Source: MWDF01 sp964577435
GTDB lineage: Bacteria; Bacillota; DTU025; MWDF01
Length of the DNA: 11,919 nucleotides
Assembly (NCBI GenBank): GCA_964577435.1
Contig: CAZNZD010000050.1
Span: 1 to 11,919 of the forward strand
Direction: 5' to 3'
This document shows, in pieces, positions 1-7,133 of this stretch. The position numbers were made by a program, and so were the translations under genes. Positions within the stretch are counted from its first letter, which is position 1. Each line of letters opens with the position of its first letter. Below the pieces are notes generated by a model, which saw only the letters and a list, made by a program, of their open reading frames with translations, had not been told where the DNA came from and searched no databases.

Positions 1-1006
1 CCCTCAGCTTGTTGGAAGCGAACTCGGCTGTGTCGACGATATAGAAGTACACCGGCCTTATCGTCTCTCCGACCTTCCTGAAACACGCCGTCATGTTTCC
101 TGTGGCAATCGAGTGAAGCTGCGTCGCCATGCAGATGACGGTAGTAGCCTTGTCCGTTATGGCGCGCATCGCGTCCTGAGCCTCATAGACATCCCTGTAA
201 ACCTCAGGAAGAGGCCCATCGTCTCTGATGGAGCCGGCAAGCACATACGGGATGCCATGCCTGAGGCAGGCTGCCATGACGCCTTCCGTGATCTTGCGCT
301 GCCGTATGAACTCCTCTATGGAGCCTGCCTCCCTGATCAGGTTGATCGTATCCAGGTGGCAGTAATGGCCGTGGGGCACCGGCATGTTGGTATGGATGTC
401 GTTTCCCAGGGCGGTGCCGAACACGGAGCCTTCTATGTCATGTGTCGCGACAGCGTTTCCGGCCAGCATGGAGTGCACATAGCCCGCCTCGATCAGGCCC
501 GCCATGACCTGCCTTGAGTAATAGTCGAACACGACTGCCGGTCCAAGTACCCAGGTTATATGGCCGTAGTCGCTTTCGAAGTCCAGAATCTCCTCCAGGC
601 AGTCGTAGTCCATCGACATCGGCGTCTCCCTTGACCTGCTGCTTCTGAAAGAGAACGGATCGACATATGACTTCCTTGTCGACTTGAACGGGTCAATGTT
701 TATGAATATGCCCTCTGAAGGGTCGTCGTTTCTGCCGACAACAACCGGGTGGCCCTTCCGCAGTTTCCGTAGCTCCACTGCATGAAGCTTGCCGTCGACG
801 AGGCAGACAGCGCAGTCCATGCGGCTTACTTCCACAAGCTTCCATTCCCCATGCACCTTGAAGTACTCCGGATAGATCGATGTCGCGTGATAGCCTTCCG
901 GTGCGATGCCATCGTCCGGCGCAGGAACCAGCTTCGCGTCGGGTGAGCCGGCGAAACGGGATTCGCTGAAATCCGGGCATCTATACTCAGGAAGCGAGAA
1001 AGGCAT
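1..1006 (-). CDS. TIGR00300 / LOR-SDH family protein, probable NAD-dependent ornithine cyclodeaminase type (3'-truncated by the window edge)
   Basis: About 335 codons are visible and the frame is open to the left edge, so the C-terminus is missing. The translation matches the TIGR00300 (LOR/SDH bifunctional enzyme conserved region) family. It has an N-terminal block with ATSIYPEYFKVHGEWK (residues 41-56), then VLGPAVV (153-159), LAGNAVATHDIE (181-192), VLAGSIRDDGPLPE (255-268) and LHSIATGNM (297-305). In archaea members act as NAD-dependent ornithine cyclodeaminases (ornithine to proline plus ammonia), and the same domain forms the C-terminal half of cyanobacterial arginine dihydrolase AgrE. 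The visible start has no arginine-dihydrolase domain in front of it, so this is the stand-alone form. The start is ATG at 1006-1004; its ribosome site is weak (GGGGG about 7 nt upstream). It follows a terminator and so probably has its own promoter, which I could not identify. The family assignment is strong; the exact reaction is inferred. Confidence 0.82.
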   Translation of the reverse strand, partial: MPFSLPEYRCPDFSESRFAGSPDAKLVPAPDDGIAPEGYHATSIYPEYFKVHGEWKLVEVSRMDCAVCLVDGKLHAVELRKLRKGHPVVVGRNDDPSEGIFINIDPFKSTRKSYVDPFSFRSSRSRETPMSMDYDCLEEILDFESDYGHITWVLGPAVVFDYYSRQVMAGLIEAGYVHSMLAGNAVATHDIEGSVFGTALGNDIHTNMPVPHGHYCHLDTINLIREAGSIEEFIRQRKITEGVMAACLRHGIPYVLAGSIRDDGPLPEVYRDVYEAQDAMRAITDKATTVICMATQLHSIATGNMTACFRKVGETIRPVYFYIVDTAEFASNKLR

Positions 1007-1030
1007 AAGAAAACCCCCAAAAGGCAAACA

Positions 1031-1061
1031 TCATAAAGGAGGTCGGCATAACCCGCCTCCT
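1031..1061 (-). terminator. Hairpin terminator after the Na/Pi cotransporter gene
   Basis: On the minus strand the gene stop at 1085 is followed about 24 nt later by AGGAGGCGGG-TTATG-CCGACCTCCT (1061-1037) and then by TTTATGATGTTT. Six terminal base pairs are perfect, followed by a wobble pair, one mismatch and two GC pairs. The U tract is short and interrupted, so termination may be incomplete. Confidence 0.6.
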
Positions 1062-1084
1062 GTCTTGGTCCGCCTATAGATATT

Positions 1085-2803
1085 CTAAGCTTGCGGCACT
1101 TTTATCGCAATGTCCCTCTCCAGCTTTTCGACGTCCAGGTTGTTGTCGCTGATGACGGCCTCGGCGATGTTCTTGCAGTGGTCGCCGATTCTCTCCATAT
1201 TGTGTACGACGTCAAGGAAGATGACCGCGCTCTTCGGGTTGCAGAGGCCCTCGTTCAGCCTCTTAAGATGCCCTGTCCTCATGGTGTTCTCCATGTCGTC
1301 AAGGTCGGCTTCCGCCATGATCACCTTGATGGCCCTGTCAATGTCGTTGTCTCGAAGTGAAGTTATGCTAAGGTCTACTATGCTAAGCACCTTGCCGAAA
1401 CCCATCTCAAGGTCCGCCTGGGCCTGCTCGGAGAACTTAAGGCCCTCGTTTGCGACTTCCAGGGCAGCCTCGCCGATATTGGTGCAGTGGTCCGCGATGC
1501 GCTCTATGTCGCTTGTCACGTGCATGAGGCCTGCAACCCTGAGAGATTCGTGATCCGTGAGGGTCTTTCTGGACATCATCGTGGACATGTACTTGATGAT
1601 CTCCTTGTCCAGAAGGTCGACGATGTCCTCGATCTCAAGGATCCGCTTCATAGCCACGCGGTCCAGGCTTATAAGGGAGGCCTTCGCGTCGGATGACATC
1701 TGCCTCGAGTACTCCGCCATCCTCGCCAGCTCCTTAGTGGCAAGGTCGAGCGCCGCGTAAGGCGTGCCCACCACCTTGTAGTCGATGAACAGGCATGTCC
1801 TCTGCTCGCATATGTCCTTACCGGGAACTATCAGGTTTGCGACTTTGACCAGAAGCCATATGAAGGGGAGCAGCAGAAGCGTGTTGGCGATGTTGAAAGC
1901 CGAGTGCATTGCAGCGATTCCGCTTTTGATTCCCCCGGCCATCGTCACGTCCGTTCCAAGAAGGCCGGATAGCACCTTCTCGATTCCGGCCCTGCCGGCG
2001 ATATAGAGCAGGGGTATGAATATCAGTGCGCCGACTATGTTGAAAATCGTATGGGTAAGGGCAGCCCGTTTTGCCTCCTTCCTAGCTCCAATGGAAGCAA
2101 GCAGTGCGGTTATGGTAGTCCCTATGTTTGCGCCCATGAGAAGGGGGAAGGACTGAATGAGGCCGATTACCGCAGGGGAGGTAGGGGAGTCTGCAGCGCT
2201 TGCCAGGGTCTGAAGCACTCCGATCGATGCGCTTGAGCTCTGCACGATCATTGTGAACGTGGTCCCTATGAGAAGGCCCAGGACAGGATGCTTGGCTGAG
2301 TTTGCCATCAGGCTAAGGAAGAATTCGTTCTTAACGAGTGGCCTTACTGCGGCACCCATCGTGTTAAGGCCTACAAACAGAACCCCGAAGGAGAAAATGA
2401 ACTGCCCTATGTACTTGATTCTGGGCCTCTTCGCGACGAACATTACAATGAATCCTAATGCCACGAATAGCCAGGCAAGGTTTCCGATGTTTATCGCGAC
2501 AAGCCAGGCGGTTATCGTAGTGCCGATGTTGGCTCCCATTATCACGCCGACGGACTGCCTGAGAGTCATAAGGCCAGCGCTCACGAAGCCTATCACCATG
2601 ACGGTAGTAGCGCTGGAGCTCTGGATTATCATGGTCACCAGCGCTCCCACGAGCACTCCAAGGAAGGGGTTTGAGGTCAGCAGCTGCAGTATGCGCCTCA
2701 TGCTCTCGCCGGCTGCCTTCTGAAGCGCCTCGCCCATCTGCATCATGCCATATATGAAAACTGCCAGGCCTCCGAACAGCATGAAGTACTCATTCAGCTG
2801 CAA
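1085..2803 (-). CDS. Na+/phosphate cotransporter (NptA/PNaS family) with C-terminal PhoU-like domain
   Basis: This is a 572-residue inner-membrane protein of the PNaS family, predicted to import inorganic phosphate with sodium. The family's inverted repeat is plain: QSSSATT (61-67) and GANIGTT (90-96) in the first copy, QSSSAS (188-193) and GANIGTT (224-230) in the second, embedded in hydrophobic segments between about residues 5 and 325. A cytoplasmic PhoU-like helical domain covers about 345-560, with two metal-site motifs, ERIADHCTN (434-442) and ERIGDHCKN (537-545). Length is normal for the NptA-PhoU architecture. The chosen start is TTG at 2803-2801, with GGAGG at 2818-2814. The frame stays open to an upstream TTG at 2854, but that lies upstream of the predicted -10 box. 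No pstSCAB or phoU genes are nearby. It is followed by a hairpin terminator and is probably monocistronic. PNaS relatives carry substrates other than phosphate only rarely. Confidence 0.9.
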   Translation of the reverse strand: MQLNEYFMLFGGLAVFIYGMMQMGEALQKAAGESMRRILQLLTSNPFLGVLVGALVTMIIQSSSATTVMVIGFVSAGLMTLRQSVGVIMGANIGTTITAWLVAINIGNLAWLFVALGFIVMFVAKRPRIKYIGQFIFSFGVLFVGLNTMGAAVRPLVKNEFFLSLMANSAKHPVLGLLIGTTFTMIVQSSSASIGVLQTLASAADSPTSPAVIGLIQSFPLLMGANIGTTITALLASIGARKEAKRAALTHTIFNIVGALIFIPLLYIAGRAGIEKVLSGLLGTDVTMAGGIKSGIAAMHSAFNIANTLLLLPFIWLLVKVANLIVPGKDICEQRTCLFIDYKVVGTPYAALDLATKELARMAEYSRQMSSDAKASLISLDRVAMKRILEIEDIVDLLDKEIIKYMSTMMSRKTLTDHESLRVAGLMHVTSDIERIADHCTNIGEAALEVANEGLKFSEQAQADLEMGFGKVLSIVDLSITSLRDNDIDRAIKVIMAEADLDDMENTMRTGHLKRLNEGLCNPKSAVIFLDVVHNMERIGDHCKNIAEAVISDNNLDVEKLERDIAIKVPQA

Positions 2804-2842
2804 AAAATCACATCCTCCGAAAAAGAACTTGCCACCCATTGG

Positions 2843-2871
2843 ATTATAGACCAAGGGGGCAAGTGTGTCTC
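2843..2871 (-). promoter_or_regulatory. Sigma70-type promoter for the Na/Pi cotransporter gene
   Basis: On the minus strand GAGACA (2871-2866) is followed after exactly 17 bp by a perfect TATAAT (2848-2843). The expected transcript start near 2836 gives a leader of about 33 nt before the TTG at 2803. This supports the shorter start, because the longer open frame begins upstream of the -10. Confidence 0.6.
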
Positions 2872-2887
2872 GGAATATGTCAAATCC

Positions 2888-3877
2888 TTACTGCTTCTTT
2901 TTCAGTGCATGCTCCTTAAGCCATTCCACGGTGTCTTTTATCGAAGCACGGATGGGCCTCGGCTCATATCCCAGCTCTGAAGTCGCCTTTAAGTGCGTTG
3001 TCTGGGAATTCGATGAGAGAGTGGAGACCGAGTAGGCGGTGAAGAGGGGTTGCTGCCTGCGGATTTTGTAGTATGCTTCAGCGAAGACCCCAGTCACTTT
3101 TGCAAACCAGGCGGGGATTACCCTTCTGGGAGCCTTCTGACCAGTCTCCTCGGCGATGCAGTCTATCATGCTTCGTACGGTAATCTGCTCTCCGGAGAGT
3201 ATATAGTTCTCGCCCTTCCTGCCATATCTTGCAGCCAGCACAATGCCTTTTGCTACGTCCCTTACGTCCACGAAGTCGTATGCTCCCTCAATTACCGCAA
3301 GCAGCCTGCTTCTCATGAAGTCAACGAATAGCTGCCCCATATTCGAGAGCTTGAACTCATATGGGCCGATGACCCCAGTAGGATGGACGATGACGGCATC
3401 AAGACCCTCCGCCACCTTGCCGAGGACCAGCCTTGTAGCCTCGGCCTTGGACTTCGCGTAGTTTCCGCCGACAGCCCTGGGGTCGAAGTCCTTGGTCTCC
3501 AGTATGGGGGTTCCCATCGGAGGTTCCTTGAAAGCGTGAATGGAGCTGACGTAGACAAGCCTTGGAATCGCGAGGTCCATGCACGCATTGCATACATTGG
3601 CAGTGCCGGTTACGTTGACCTCCCTGAGAAGGCGCCGCTTCCCGCTTCCTATCGAGACTATGCCCGCAAGATGATAGACGATATCAGCCCCCTGAAAGGC
3701 CCGGACAAGGGAGCGGTAATCCCTTACATCGCCCTCGCAATACTCGATGCCGAGCCCGTCTATCGACTTCGTCGGTTCGCCGCGCTGTACAAGGGCCCTC
3801 ACCTGGATTCCGTCCGCAGTGAGCTCCCTTACGAGCGCGTTACCGATATGCCCAGTTGCACCAGTGACTACCACCAT
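2888..3877 (-). CDS. NAD(P)-dependent epimerase/dehydratase, extended SDR family (dihydroflavonol-reductase-like)
   Basis: The 329-residue protein is a soluble extended short-chain dehydrogenase/reductase. The Rossmann glycine motif is at the very N-terminus (TGATGHIG, 5-12). It is followed by an acidic DVRD segment (50-53), the YHLAG stretch (68-72), the catalytic serine region YVSSIHAF (109-116), the Y140-xxx-K144 catalytic pair in NYAKSK, and HPTGVIGP (165-172). These features resemble dihydroflavonol 4-reductase/nucleoside-sugar epimerase-like members; the substrate cannot be read from the sequence. The start is ATG at 3877 with AGGAGG seven bases upstream. It lies 38 bp downstream of the Crp/Fnr regulator gene on the same strand, so co-transcription is likely and the enzyme may be a direct companion of that regulator. 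No sugar-biosynthesis genes are adjacent, which argues against a surface-polysaccharide role. Other possibilities are a steroid- or aldehyde-type reductase. Confidence 0.85.
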   Translation of the reverse strand: MVVVTGATGHIGNALVRELTADGIQVRALVQRGEPTKSIDGLGIEYCEGDVRDYRSLVRAFQGADIVYHLAGIVSIGSGKRRLLREVNVTGTANVCNACMDLAIPRLVYVSSIHAFKEPPMGTPILETKDFDPRAVGGNYAKSKAEATRLVLGKVAEGLDAVIVHPTGVIGPYEFKLSNMGQLFVDFMRSRLLAVIEGAYDFVDVRDVAKGIVLAARYGRKGENYILSGEQITVRSMIDCIAEETGQKAPRRVIPAWFAKVTGVFAEAYYKIRRQQPLFTAYSVSTLSSNSQTTHLKATSELGYEPRPIRASIKDTVEWLKEHALKKKQ

Positions 3878-3915
3878 GCGAACGCCTCCTAAGATGATGA
3901 GAGCGTACTATAATT

Positions 3916-4611
3916 TTAAACGTCTTTCTCCGCTATTTGTTTCAGAAGCTGCATATCCTTGATCCTGAACTCATTGGAGGAGAAATCGATCGCTCCGATG
4001 TCTCTCAAGGCGCAGAGCTCATGGCTCAGCGCAGGCCTTGTGACATAGAAGTAGTCGGCCATCTGGGCCCTGTTCATATCCATCCTGAAGGCCGGGGAAC
4101 CCTCCTTCTCGCTTCTGTCCAGGAGCATTATCGCAAGTTTCCTCCTTATGCCCTTGATGCTTATGTAGTCGAGTGCCTTATGGAGGTTAAGGGCCTTTTC
4201 GGATATGAGCCTCATGAGATTGGTGATAAGCGTCCAATGGCCGAAGCACCTCTTGTCGCAGCCGATTCCGATCCGCTCGATGGGTATTGCCATAAGCTTG
4301 CCTGAGCTCTCCGCCATGACTGTGACGGGCCATACCCTTACGCCGGAGAAGGCGTTCATCTCGCCGAAGGAGCCCCCGGGCTTAATCACAGACAGAAGCA
4401 TCCTCTGGCCTTGCGCGTTCTCCTTCGCAAGGGAGACCTTTCCCTCGATGACAAGCCCAAGGTATCTCTGCGGCTGGCCGGAGTAGGCTATCACAGATCC
4501 TCTTGAGAAGTCCACGGTGCGGACCCCAAGGCAGGATATAAGGGCCTCTATCTCCTGAGGGGATAGGCCCTGGAACAGGCCGGACTGAAGCAAGGTGGGC
4601 TGAAGGCCCAT
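3916..4611 (-). CDS. Crp/Fnr family transcriptional regulator
   Basis: The 231-residue protein has a cyclic-nucleotide-binding-like beta barrel (about 12-115, with GEMNAFSG at 83-90), a dimerization helix (about 120-150) and a winged helix-turn-helix (about 175-225). The likely recognition segment is VTRPALSHELCALRD (190-204). The arginine equivalent to CRP Arg180 is kept (R192), but the E and R that follow in CRP are P and H here. The phosphate-binding Arg-Ser pair of cAMP-responsive CRP is replaced by VRVW after GEMNAFSG, so the ligand is probably not cAMP. Cysteines at 27, 118, 122 and 200 do not form a classical Fnr four-cysteine cluster, although the C118-xxx-C122 pair is notable. The start is ATG 4611 with GAGG about 8 nt upstream. 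It is divergent from the cupin gene and 38 bp upstream of an SDR gene. The family is certain; the signal and target genes are not. Confidence 0.9.
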   Translation of the reverse strand: MGLQPTLLQSGLFQGLSPQEIEALISCLGVRTVDFSRGSVIAYSGQPQRYLGLVIEGKVSLAKENAQGQRMLLSVIKPGGSFGEMNAFSGVRVWPVTVMAESSGKLMAIPIERIGIGCDKRCFGHWTLITNLMRLISEKALNLHKALDYISIKGIRRKLAIMLLDRSEKEGSPAFRMDMNRAQMADYFYVTRPALSHELCALRDIGAIDFSSNEFRIKDMQLLKQIAEKDV

Positions 4612-4622
4612 TTTCGCACCTC

Positions 4623-4636
4623 GTAAGAAATATTAC
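4623..4636. promoter_or_regulatory. Possible CRP-family operator (GTAA-N6-TTAC) in the leader of the Crp/Fnr gene
   Basis: GTAA (4623-4626), six bases, TTAC (4633-4636). The spacing is the normal CRP-family half-site geometry, and GTAAC-type half-sites are described for clostridial HcpR-like regulators. It lies about 9-22 nt downstream of the predicted transcript start of the regulator gene, where binding would repress. Only four bases per arm are symmetric, so chance is a serious alternative. Confidence 0.3.
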
Positions 4637-4651
4637 CGATTGCCCAGGATG

Positions 4652-4680
4652 ATTCTACTAAACTTATTGTATAAAGCCAA
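4652..4680 (-). promoter_or_regulatory. Sigma70-type promoter for the Crp/Fnr regulator gene
   Basis: On the minus strand TTGGCT (4680-4675) is followed after exactly 17 bp by TAGAAT (4657-4652), matching the consensus at four and five of six positions. The transcript would start near 4645 and give a leader of about 33 nt. The element fills most of the intergenic gap to the divergent cupin gene. Confidence 0.5.
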
Positions 4681-4694
4681 TGGAGGTGCTGAGC

Positions 4695-5021
4695 ATGATC
4701 GAGAAGATATATAAGTACTCGATAACAGACGCGAAGACGATCGAGAGGATCGTAGACGATGAGCACTCGGCGATAAACCACATGGTCCTGAACAAGGGTG
4801 AGGCCCTCCCGGTACATGACTCGAACTCCCATGTATACCTCGTCATCGTAAGGGGCAAGATGGCAATCACTCTGGCTGAGCAGGATATGCATGTGTATGA
4901 GGCAGGCAGCATAGTGAATGTCCCGTACAGGGTAAGGATGTACATTAGAAACGAGGAGGAGCCGGTGCTGGAGTTCTTCGTCCTGAAGGCGCCGAACCCT
5001 AACCAGTTCCTGGGTAAGTAG
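4695..5021 (+). CDS. Small cupin-domain protein
   Basis: The 108-residue protein is the only plus-strand gene of the window. Residues about 27-100 form a single cupin-2-like barrel: NKGEALPVHDSNSHVYLVIVRGKM reads as the first cupin motif, followed by YEAGSIVNVPYRVRMYIRNEEEPVLEFFVLKAP as the second. The usual HxH and glutamate metal ligands are only partly present: one histidine before DSNS, a second just after it, and no Glu at the canonical place. Metal binding or catalysis is therefore uncertain and a small-molecule sensor or binding role is equally possible. The start is ATG at 4695; GGAGG at 4682-4686 lies eight bases upstream, which excludes an in-frame ATG at 4680. It is divergently transcribed from the Crp/Fnr regulator gene, which may control it. 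It ends in a strong terminator at 5037. Confidence 0.75.
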   Translation: MIEKIYKYSITDAKTIERIVDDEHSAINHMVLNKGEALPVHDSNSHVYLVIVRGKMAITLAEQDMHVYEAGSIVNVPYRVRMYIRNEEEPVLEFFVLKAPNPNQFLGK

Positions 5022-5036
5022 ATGGCGGACATGATG

Positions 5037-5065
5037 AGGAGGTCGGGCAACCGACCTCCTTTCTT
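5037..5065 (+). terminator. Perfect intrinsic terminator after the cupin gene
   Basis: AGGAGGTCGG (5037-5046), loop GCAA (5047-5050), CCGACCTCCT (5051-5060), then TTTCTTAG. This is a 10-bp perfect stem with a GNRA-type tetraloop and a T-rich tail on the plus strand, 16 nt after the cupin stop. On the minus strand there is no T tract after the stem, so it probably ends only the cupin transcript. It sits between the convergent cupin and proV genes. Confidence 0.85.
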
Positions 5066-5073
5066 AGTTAACG

Positions 5074-6243
5074 CTAAGTCAGCGAGGAAAGGACGGCAGC
5101 CTTGGTCACTATCCCGACGAAGTTGCCCTTGCCGTCGATGATCGCGATGGGGAACCTCGCCTCCGCGGCAACTGGCATGAGGTCGCTTATCGCAGCTTCA
5201 GGGCCTGCTTGAGGGATGTCCTTCTCTATTACGGTCTCAAGCGGCAGGTTCGCTGCCCTTGCCCTCATGGCGCCGTCCAGGCTTACTATGCCGACCAGCT
5301 TCATCTCCTCATCCACAACGAAAACGCTCGATATGCTGTTCCTTCTCATCTCCTGAAGGGCCACATTCGGCCCGTCGCCCTGCTTGATGAGGGAGGCCGG
5401 CGTTATCATAACGTTCTTGGCAGAAAGGACCTTGGATTTGTCGATGTCCTTGACGAACTCGCTGACATAGGAGTCCTTCGGGTCCGACAGGATGCCCTCA
5501 GGCGTGCCTAGCCGCACAACCTTCGCATCCTTCATAATCGCCACTTTGTCGCCAAGCTTGAACGCCTCGTTTATATCGTGCGTGATGAACACGATCGTCT
5601 TCTTCAGCTTCTTCTGTATGCCCAGAAGCTCAAACTGCATGTCGCGCCGGACGATGGGGTCTAGCGCGGAGAAAGGCTCGTCCATGAGGAGCACCTCAGG
5701 GTCGTTCGCCAGCGCGCGCGCAAGGCCTACGCGCTGTTTCATGCCTCCGCTAAGCGCTGCTATAGGGTGCTTCTCCCATCCAGTCAAGCCGACAAGCTCA
5801 ATCATCTCCATGGCCTTGTCCAGCCTGTCCTTCTTTGCCACGCCCCTTACCTCAAGGCCGTAGGCGACGTTTCCTATCACATCCCTGTGGCTCATAAGGC
5901 CGAAGCCCTGGAATACCATGGCTACCTTGTGCCTTCTGTAGTCTGTCAGCTGCCTGCCCTTATAGCCTGAGATATCGCTTCCTTCGTACAGGATCGAACC
6001 GGCAGTCGGCTTGAGAAGCAGGTTGATAAGCCTAACCAGAGTCGACTTGCCGCTTCCTGAAAGGCCGATTACCACGAAGGTCTTTCCCTTCTCGATATCA
6101 AGGTTCACGTCATATACGCCGATTGTGGCGCCGGTCCGCTTAAGGACCTCAGCCTTGTCTGCGCCGTCGCGCATCATCCTCATGGCCGTCGGATGATTGG
6201 CCCCGAATACCTTCGAGAGGTGCTCAAGCTTGATCAATGGCAT
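5074..6243 (-). CDS. proV: Glycine betaine/proline ABC importer, ATP-binding subunit with tandem CBS domains
   Basis: The 389-residue cytoplasmic ATPase of an osmolyte importer is full length for ProV/OpuAA. The ATPase motifs are complete: Walker A GLSGSGKST (60-68), Q-loop Gln112 in MVFQGFGLMSH, signature LSGGMKQR (164-171), Walker B VLLMDEP (184-190) with SALDP behind it, and switch His222. The N-terminal extension before Walker A is typical of the ProV/OpuAA subfamily and separates it from other ABC ATPases. A tandem CBS module covers about 275-388. In OpuA-type transporters this module senses ionic strength and can bind c-di-AMP. ATG 6243 starts one base after the proW stop (6247-6245), so translation is probably coupled; its own ribosome site is weak. 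It is the last gene of the proX-proW-proV set. The substrate could be betaine, carnitine, choline or proline. Confidence 0.93.
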   Translation of the reverse strand: MPLIKLEHLSKVFGANHPTAMRMMRDGADKAEVLKRTGATIGVYDVNLDIEKGKTFVVIGLSGSGKSTLVRLINLLLKPTAGSILYEGSDISGYKGRQLTDYRRHKVAMVFQGFGLMSHRDVIGNVAYGLEVRGVAKKDRLDKAMEMIELVGLTGWEKHPIAALSGGMKQRVGLARALANDPEVLLMDEPFSALDPIVRRDMQFELLGIQKKLKKTIVFITHDINEAFKLGDKVAIMKDAKVVRLGTPEGILSDPKDSYVSEFVKDIDKSKVLSAKNVMITPASLIKQGDGPNVALQEMRRNSISSVFVVDEEMKLVGIVSLDGAMRARAANLPLETVIEKDIPQAGPEAAISDLMPVAAEARFPIAIIDGKGNFVGIVTKAAVLSSLT

Positions 6244-6244
6244 C

Positions 6245-7129
6245 CTACTCGACCCCCTCTCCGGCGCGGCCTTCCTTCTTGAACCAGCCTTGCGTCAGCC
6301 TGTCCATAAGGACCGCGATAATCACTATGGCGATTCCAGCCTTGAGCCCTCGTCCGATCTCCAACCTGTTGATGCCGATGATTACCTCCATGCCAAGGCC
6401 CTTCGCCCCGATCATCGCGCAGGTGACCACCATGGCCATCGCCATCATCATCGTCTGGTTGATGCCGGTCATAATCGTGGGCAGCGCCTGTGGTATCTGT
6501 ACCTTGAACAGCAACTGCCACCTCGTGGAGCCGAAAGCCCTGGCCGCTTCAACCACATCCCTGTCCACCTGCCTGATCGCATGGCTTGTAAGCCTGATGA
6601 CAGGAGGGGCGGCGTATATCGTCGTGGCGATTAGCGCCGGCACCTTGCCCATGCCGAAGAACATGACGGCGGGGATTAGGTAGACGAACGTGGGCATCGT
6701 CTGCATCGCGTCCAATAGGGGCTTCACATAGCCTTCCGCCTTCTCGTAGCTGGCGACAAGCACCCCTACGGGAAGCCCGATAAGAAGCGAGATCAGCACT
6801 GACGATATAACAAGACCCAGCGTCATGTACATGAGCTCCCAAAGGCCAAGCACGCCAACAAGAACAAGCAGCAGTGCGTAGACTGCGCCCTGGCTTGCCT
6901 TTCGCTTCAGCCTCCATCCTAGCAGGAAGACGCCTGCAACAAGGACCCACCAGGGGATGATGTCTACAAATGCCTGCACCCAGTTTATGAATGTGAGAAG
7001 CCCTCTGCTGATTGCATCGAATGCCGAGGAGTACTCCCTGCTTAGCCGCGCGACGGCTTCATCGATGCCTTTCCCCGACGAGATGACCAGTGAAGAGGGG
7101 AAGCGCATCAGCCAATCACCAATATTCAA
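6245..7129 (-). CDS. proW: Glycine betaine/proline ABC importer, permease subunit
   Basis: The 294-residue membrane permease belongs to the binding-protein-dependent transport family. Hydrophobic segments lie at about 58-72, 83-128, 146-175, 225-242 and 262-276. The cytoplasmic coupling loop that docks on the ATPase is clear, with EAARAFGSTRWQLLFKVQIPQALPTI at 195-220. The first 55 residues are a hydrophilic/amphipathic extension, as in many ProW proteins. The start is TTG at 7129-7127, supported by the near-perfect ribosome site GGAGGTGATC at 7143-7134, nine bases upstream; the next ATG (codon 8) has no such site. The proX stop is 16 bp upstream and the proV ATG is one base downstream, so the three genes form one operon. 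Unlike lactococcal BusAB/OpuA, the substrate-binding domain is not fused to the permease but encoded separately as ProX. Confidence 0.93.
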   Translation of the reverse strand: MNIGDWLMRFPSSLVISSGKGIDEAVARLSREYSSAFDAISRGLLTFINWVQAFVDIIPWWVLVAGVFLLGWRLKRKASQGAVYALLLVLVGVLGLWELMYMTLGLVISSVLISLLIGLPVGVLVASYEKAEGYVKPLLDAMQTMPTFVYLIPAVMFFGMGKVPALIATTIYAAPPVIRLTSHAIRQVDRDVVEAARAFGSTRWQLLFKVQIPQALPTIMTGINQTMMMAMAMVVTCAMIGAKGLGMEVIIGINRLEIGRGLKAGIAIVIIAVLMDRLTQGWFKKEGRAGEGVE

Positions 7130-7133
7130 ATGG

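Noticed and set aside
2253..2723. 156-codon plus-strand open frame opposite the Na/Pi cotransporter gene
   Set aside because: It is antisense to a strongly conserved transporter, has no clear ribosome site and its translation resembles no family I recognise.
2878..2883. Perfect TTGACA on the minus strand as -35 of the Na/Pi cotransporter promoter
   Set aside because: It is 29 bp from the TATAAT and has only GCCCCC at the correct distance; GAGACA at 2871-2866 is properly spaced.
3383..3892. 169-codon plus-strand open frame opposite the SDR gene
   Set aside because: Antisense to a gene with intact Rossmann and YxxxK motifs; composition looks like a reading-frame shadow.
4670..4675. TATAAA as -10 box for the cupin gene
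   Set aside because: Transcription would start inside the ribosome site (4682-4686), and no -35-like sequence lies 16-18 bp upstream.
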